Shown one piece after another: positions 59,030 to 64,000 of a stretch of 64,000 nucleotides of DNA (position 1 is the stretch's first letter; the number at the start of each line of letters is the position of its first letter). The position numbers were made by a program, and so were the translations under genes. The notes under the pieces are model-generated. The model was given only the letters and a program-made list of their open reading frames with translations. It had not been told where the DNA came from and made no database searches. Source of the DNA: Flavobacteriia bacterium (GTDB lineage: Bacteria; Bacteroidota; Bacteroidia; Flavobacteriales_D; Crocinitomicaceae); the NCBI GenBank assembly GCA_947490145.1, contig CANLGD010000003.1, positions 1 through 64,000 on the forward strand. Direction: 5' to 3'.

Positions 59030-60265
59030 TTATTCCAGCTCATAAATCAATTCTGAAAGTTTACTTTCGTCAAAATATTCTTCGGCAATTTCTTGTAAAT
59101 CTTTAACAGAAAGTTTATCAATTCCATCGTAAACTTCTTGTATTGAATCAATTTGATTAAACAATAACAAGCTTTTCCCTAGACCAAGCATAATTCCAGA
59201 ATTACTGTCTAATGAAAGAGATAAATGACCTTTTAATTGAATTTTAGCATTTTTCAATTGAGTTTCATTCAACGCTTTTTCTCTCATCAAACGGATTTCT
59301 TTGTAGACCAATTTAATTGTTTTTTCAAGGTATTTTGGATCTGTGGCAAAATAAATCGACCAATATCCAGTGTCAGCATAAGGAGAATAATTTGCTTCAA
59401 TGTTGTAAGAATAACCGTATTTTTCTCTAATGGACAATATTAAACGTGAATTCAATGCTGGACCACCCAAAACATTTGTCAACAAGGTCATTCCGCGCCT
59501 TTTTTCATCGTCATAACCAGGCGCCATTCCACCAATTACGGAATGCGTTTGGAAATTTGCTTCTTTTGAACGAATTTTAAAGGCTTCGTAATTTGCAAAA
59601 GTACTTGGTTTTTCAATTTGAGATCTGCGACTCAAATGTCCAAAATCTTTTTCTAAAATTTGAATTAATTTGGCCAAAGGAAAATCGCCAACAAAAGAAA
59701 TGACGATATTTTCAGCAAAGAAAAATTTTTCCGTATATCTTTTTAAGTCTGCCTGAGAAAAAGAAGCAACAGAATCTTTAGTTCCTAAAATATTTGTGCC
59801 TAGCGAATGGTTTTTATATAAATATGCTTCAAAATCATCATATATTTTCTCAGAAGTAGAATCCAAATAGGAATTTATTTCGTCTAAAATGATTTCTTTT
59901 TCCTTCTCAATTTCTTTAAGTGGAAAAGTTGAATTTAAAAAAATGTCAGCAATTAATTCTGATGTTCTTCTTGTATATTCTTTTGAAAATGAAGCATGGA
60001 CACAAATTTCTTCCTTGGTGGTGTAGGCATTCAACTCTCCTCCAACAGAATCTAATCGAGATAAAATATGTAAACTTCTCCTTTTGGCTGTCCCCTTAAA
60101 AATACAATGTTCCAAAAAATGTGCTAAACCCTCTTCTTTTTGCCCTTCATAACGAGAACCAGCCAAAACTGTCACACCTAAATGGGCAACTTGCGCTGGA
60201 ATACTCATATAAACAAGTCTAATTCCGTTTCTTAAAGTATAAATTGTAGGCTTTAATTCAATCAT
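59030..60265 (-). CDS. M16 family peptidase (single subunit)
   Basis: GLAHFLEHCIFKGT (HxxEH); FGLG-type C-terminal region. Confidence 0.92.
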   Translation of the reverse strand: MIELKPTIYTLRNGIRLVYMSIPAQVAHLGVTVLAGSRYEGQKEEGLAHFLEHCIFKGTAKRRSLHILSRLDSVGGELNAYTTKEEICVHASFSKEYTRRTSELIADIFLNSTFPLKEIEKEKEIILDEINSYLDSTSEKIYDDFEAYLYKNHSLGTNILGTKDSVASFSQADLKRYTEKFFFAENIVISFVGDFPLAKLIQILEKDFGHLSRRSQIEKPSTFANYEAFKIRSKEANFQTHSVIGGMAPGYDDEKRRGMTLLTNVLGGPALNSRLILSIREKYGYSYNIEANYSPYADTGYWSIYFATDPKYLEKTIKLVYKEIRLMREKALNETQLKNAKIQLKGHLSLSLDSNSGIMLGLGKSLLLFNQIDSIQEVYDGIDKLSVKDLQEIAEEYFDESKLSELIYELE

Positions 60266-60266
60266 C

Positions 60267-60911
60267 TTAGGGATTTAATCGCGTCATTTTCCAGTTTTTT
60301 TCGTTCTTCATGTAAACAATTCTATCGTGTAAACGAGATGGTCTTCCTTGCCAAAATTCTATTTTTGTTGGTTTTACCAAATAACCGCCCCAATGAGGAG
60401 GACGAGGTACATTTAAAGGAAATTTATCAACATAAAAATTTACACGATCTTCTAATTCTTGACGTGAACTTAATATTTCACTTTGATGCGAAGCCCAAGC
60501 ACCGATTTTACTTCCATAAGGACGAGATTCGAAATACAAATCATTCATTTCATCTGGAACTTTTTCAGCAAAACCTGAAATACTTATTTGTCGCTCTAAC
60601 TCAGGCCAAAAGATCAACACATGAACTTTGTTATTTCCTTCAATTGAATTCCCCTTAAAGCTTGAATAATTTGTATAAAATATCAACCCATCTTCTACCA
60701 ATTCTTTTAAATAAACAATACGTGAACGAGGAAATCCTTCTGAATCAACAGTCGAAACAGACATTGCATTTGGCTCATTTGCAGGTTTTTCAATCGCTTC
60801 TCTTAACCAACGTGCAATCGTATCATTCGGATTTGAATCAAAATGATCTTCTAATTTACCGCTATCAAATTGATGATGGTCATTTCGAATAGAATTTAAA
60901 AAACTTTCCAT
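60267..60911 (-). CDS. pdxH: Pyridoxamine 5'-phosphate oxidase
   Basis: AMSVSTVDSEGFPRSRIVYLKEL; FYTNYSSFKG; RPPHWGGYLVKPTKIEFWQGRPSRLHDRIVY; C-terminal RLNP. Confidence 0.95.
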   Translation of the reverse strand: MESFLNSIRNDHHQFDSGKLEDHFDSNPNDTIARWLREAIEKPANEPNAMSVSTVDSEGFPRSRIVYLKELVEDGLIFYTNYSSFKGNSIEGNNKVHVLIFWPELERQISISGFAEKVPDEMNDLYFESRPYGSKIGAWASHQSEILSSRQELEDRVNFYVDKFPLNVPRPPHWGGYLVKPTKIEFWQGRPSRLHDRIVYMKNEKNWKMTRLNP

Positions 60912-61007
60912 TTTAATAAGATTATTTGATTTTTCGATTGATAGATTTTTCGATGAATTGGATTATTCAGTTTTGATCAAATGACATTCAATATTAATAA
61001 ACACCAA

Positions 61008-61028
61008 AACTCATAACTCATAACCCAT
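61008..61028. repeat. Heptamer array (AACTCAT)2AACCCAT
   Basis: Same heptamer as at 14514..14560 and 4522..4657. Confidence 0.75.
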
Positions 61029-61030
61029 TA

Positions 61031-61669
61031 TTATTCTTCTGAATATTCATTTTCCATTTCACTATCCAAATCATCATCATCAGCATCTTCATCTTCAAAA
61101 TCTTCATCGTCTAAATCAGAACCTGGAGCTGAGAAAACTGGTTTTCCGATTGAAATAACTTCTTCTTCAATTGGTTTCATTGGTTTTCTAGAAATCTCTT
61201 TGTCTAATTCTTCGTTGTACGGAAAAATTTCAACAATTGGCGAAACGATAATTGATGGAATTTGAAAATCAACCATTAAAGTTGCAAGACTTTCTTGCAA
61301 GCGATCAAATGCTTCCTTCACGGAATGAGCACCAATCAAAAAATTTTGAGCAACTTTCTTTTGTTTTTCATTATCTGCATCTTGAGATTCATATGTAATT
61401 TTACATTTAAACCAGGTGTCTGAATCTTCGTACTGAAAAATATCGTGAAAATCTGTTCGAGCAATGTTTGTTACCACAAACTCACCTCTAATAATTGAAC
61501 CCAATTCTTCATAAATTCTTGCTTCAGCATCAGTAAATGTCATTGCTGCCAATAAATATGGCTCTGAAACACGCTTAAATGTTCCGTTATCTAATTGTTT
61601 TGTATATTTTACCTTAACTGTAAACCAACTATTCATAATCTCAATTTTATAAAAACACAAAATTAACAA
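61031..61669 (-). CDS. DUF4494 domain-containing protein
   Basis: WFTVKVKYTKQLDNGTFKRVSEPYLLAAMTFTDAEARIYEELGSIIRGEFVVTNIARTDFHDIFQ; acidic tail. Confidence 0.88.
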   Translation of the reverse strand: MLILCFYKIEIMNSWFTVKVKYTKQLDNGTFKRVSEPYLLAAMTFTDAEARIYEELGSIIRGEFVVTNIARTDFHDIFQYEDSDTWFKCKITYESQDADNEKQKKVAQNFLIGAHSVKEAFDRLQESLATLMVDFQIPSIIVSPIVEIFPYNEELDKEISRKPMKPIEEEVISIGKPVFSAPGSDLDDEDFEDEDADDDDLDSEMENEYSEE

Positions 61670-61845
61670 AGATTGATTGATTTCTGTGACTTTTAAAAAA
61701 TATTTTCAAAAATTAAATCCTTATCATTTTTTAAATCGTAATTATCAAAAAGTCAAACATTTTTATTTAATTCACTGCTACCATTAACTAAACCTTAAAC
61801 ACTTTTTACAAATCTGGTTCAAAAGTAACATCAGTAAGATTTTAA

Positions 61846-62433
61846 TTGCCAATGATGATTAACTTTGCAGGAAAAAAGATGAAATTTTCTGAATACCAAA
61901 AATTATTTACACAAATAATTTCAAATCCAACTAACGAAGCACCGTATAATGATCACTCCTACTTTGAATATACAAAACTAAATAATTCAAGATTAAATCG
62001 CTGGTTAAAAAAAGGTGAGCTATCGGAAGAAATCAAAATAATTATCTCCGAAATGAAAACACCACAAAAATGGATTTTAATATCTGAACCTTGGTGCGGT
62101 GATGCTGCTCATTCAGTACCTTTTATTTTTATGATAAGCGAATTATCTGAGCATATTTCTTTGGAAATTCAACTGAGAGATTCTTATTCTGAAATTGATT
62201 CGTATTTAACAAAAGGCGGAAAATCAATTCCAAAATTGATTATCAGAAATGAAAAAAATGAAGATTTAGCTGTTTGGGGACCAAGACCAGAAAAATGTAT
62301 AGTTTTATTTGAAGAAATAAGAGAGAAACAACTTACTTTTGAGGAACAAAAAATAATTCTTCAGAATTGGTATAATGAAGATAAAGGAATTATGATTCAA
62401 GAAGAAATTGGTGAACTTTTAAAGTCAATTTAG
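61846..62433 (+). CDS. Thioredoxin family protein
   Basis: KWILISEPWCGDAAHSVPFIF; GGKSIPKLIIRNEKNEDLAVWGPRP. Confidence 0.85.
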   Translation: MPMMINFAGKKMKFSEYQKLFTQIISNPTNEAPYNDHSYFEYTKLNNSRLNRWLKKGELSEEIKIIISEMKTPQKWILISEPWCGDAAHSVPFIFMISELSEHISLEIQLRDSYSEIDSYLTKGGKSIPKLIIRNEKNEDLAVWGPRPEKCIVLFEEIREKQLTFEEQKIILQNWYNEDKGIMIQEEIGELLKSI

Positions 62434-62434
62434 A

Positions 62435-62881
62435 TTAATATCCTGCTTTTTCTCTTGGATAAGCGTTAAAAATTCCGCTAGAAACAGCTATGATTTCGTT
62501 TTTTTGATTAAAAATTTTACAATCAGACACAAGAATTCTTTTTCCTACTGAAATAGTTTGTGCTTGGGCAATTAATTCATCCCCTTCAAAAGCTGGTTTA
62601 AGGTATTTTATGTTCATTTCAATTGTTGCTACCATTTGTTGATTTTCCGCAACGCAGGAAAGTGCTGCAATTCCGAGAGCGCCATCGCATAAGCTTGCAA
62701 TTAAACCTCCGTGAACAGCTTTTATTGTTGCTAAATGTTCTTTTCTGATTTTTACTTTGTATTCGGCTTTACCTTTTTCAAGAATAAGGAATGAAATACC
62801 TAATAAATCTCCAAAATGATTACTTTCATTGTATTTTAGGATTAATTCATTAGAATTTAGTTTATCAATTATCATAATCAA
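62435..62881 (-). CDS. PaaI-like hotdog-fold thioesterase
   Basis: HLATIKAVHGGLIASLCDGALGIAALS; VATIEMNIKYLKPAFEGDELIAQAQ. Confidence 0.88.
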   Translation of the reverse strand: MIMIIDKLNSNELILKYNESNHFGDLLGISFLILEKGKAEYKVKIRKEHLATIKAVHGGLIASLCDGALGIAALSCVAENQQMVATIEMNIKYLKPAFEGDELIAQAQTISVGKRILVSDCKIFNQKNEIIAVSSGIFNAYPREKAGY

Positions 62882-63687
62882 GTTGCTTTCATTTGTGAAT
62901 CATTGATATTGTTTTCTTGAAATTTTTGGTAAACAAATTCGTTCATTGCATGCAATATTTTCGAATTATCTTCAGTTTTTGCCCAAACATTTACTGATAA
63001 ATCTATACTTTCATGTGTTACCAAAGTTACTCCAATTACAGGTTTTGGTTCAAGAAAAATCCGATCTTCAGATTTAATAAATGATTCAATTATAAGTTTT
63101 ACCTCATCTAAATTTGTTCCATTATTTAAACGAAAAACAACATCAACACTGCGCTCATCTTCCATTGTAAAATTGATTACTTGTCCATTGGCAACAGGAC
63201 CATTTGGTAATATAACCACTTTATTATCAGACGTATGTAAATAAGTGTTAAAAATTAGAATTTCTTTCACAGTTCCTATTTCATTTAAAGCTTTTATCGT
63301 GTCTCCAACTTTAAATGGCTTAAAGGCTAAAATCATTACTCCTCCAGCAAAATTGGATAAAGTTCCAGAAAAAGCCATACCGATTGCCAAACCTGCTGCA
63401 CCCAAAATTGCGACAAAAGAAGTCATTTCGATTCCAAGCTGATTAATTCCTGTTACAATTACAAGAGCTTTCAAAGTAATTGACGTAAAGCTAGTTAAAA
63501 ATGTAATTAAACCCTCATCTGTTTTACTTTTTGTTAGTAGTTTACGCACAGTTCTTGAAGCCATTTTTGCAAGCCAAAAACCAACTACAAAAATAATTAC
63601 TGCAATCAAAATATTAGTTCCAATTTTAATTAGAATCTGGTTAATATCTTGATACGAATAGCCAAATAATTTTTCTATGTTTTTCAT
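62878..63687 (-). CDS. Small-conductance mechanosensitive channel (MscS family)
   Basis: ILGAAGLAIGMAFSGTLSNFAGGVMILAFKPFKVGDTI; VVILPNGPVANGQVINFT. Confidence 0.92.
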   Translation of the reverse strand: MKNIEKLFGYSYQDINQILIKIGTNILIAVIIFVVGFWLAKMASRTVRKLLTKSKTDEGLITFLTSFTSITLKALVIVTGINQLGIEMTSFVAILGAAGLAIGMAFSGTLSNFAGGVMILAFKPFKVGDTIKALNEIGTVKEILIFNTYLHTSDNKVVILPNGPVANGQVINFTMEDERSVDVVFRLNNGTNLDEVKLIIESFIKSEDRIFLEPKPVIGVTLVTHESIDLSVNVWAKTEDNSKILHAMNEFVYQKFQENNINDSQMKAT

Positions 63688-63694
63688 TAGATTA

Positions 63695-64000
63695 TTACAA
63701 TTTTCTTGTTAGCATCAAACCATCTCGGATAGGCAATAAAATTGTTTCAACTCTTGGGTCATTTTTCATCAAATTATTAAATTCTAAAATGATTTTAGTA
63801 TCTAAATCATCTGGTTTTAAATTTTTTATGACCTTTCCTGACCATAAGACATTATCTGTAATGATAAATCCACCAGCTTTTAATTTATCAAAAACTAAAT
63901 GATAATAATTGACATAATTTTCCTTATCAGCATCAATGAAAATTAAATCATATTCTTCTTGTAATGATGGAATAATTTGCATTGCATCGCCAATTCTGTA
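63695..64000 (-). CDS. O-methyltransferase (SAM-dependent, CCoAOMT-like), partial at window edge
   Basis: YDLIFIDADKENYVNYYHLVFDKLKAGGFIITDNVLWSGKV; frame stays open to the window end (YRIGDAMQIIPSL). Confidence 0.88.
   Translation of the reverse strand, partial: YRIGDAMQIIPSLQEEYDLIFIDADKENYVNYYHLVFDKLKAGGFIITDNVLWSGKVIKNLKPDDLDTKIILEFNNLMKNDPRVETILLPIRDGLMLTRKL

Noticed and set aside
48474-60265. The two M16 peptidases (48474 and 59030) as an alpha/beta pair
   Set aside because: They are 8 kb apart on opposite strands and each has its own HxxEH; more likely independent enzymes.

Overview
AT-rich chromosomal window, most likely from a Flavobacteriia-type Bacteroidota (T9SS sorting domains, TAnnTTTG promoters, RpoD/YfhO/DUF4494/DUF4834-type genes). 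It starts at the 3' end of an rRNA operon (5S rRNA). A decayed ISAon1-like transposase and a tRNA-Ser(TGA) follow. The rest is mainly housekeeping: purine catabolism (guanine deaminase, xdhC, xdhA, xdhB), phosphohexomutase, GT9, RpoD, LpdA, CarB, tryptophan 2,3-dioxygenase, RF3, Rho, PdxH, M16/M1 peptidases and a VWA/AAA+ pair. No CRISPR array, prophage or classical defence island was seen. The most unusual items are: (i) a lycopene cyclase-Blh (beta-carotene dioxygenase) fusion whose FAD-binding N-terminus is still recognisable but broken by in-frame stops; (ii) a DUF1801/YdeI(OmdA)-like protein ending in a perfect CDGSH iron-sulfur motif; (iii) a VTC polyphosphate polymerase-like/DUF4956/DUF2490 cluster; (iv) long imperfect intergenic hairpins with GC-rich palindromic apices, plus heptameric AACTCAT arrays; (v) a CarB without its C-terminal allosteric domain. 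All assignments come from reading motifs by eye. No database search was run.
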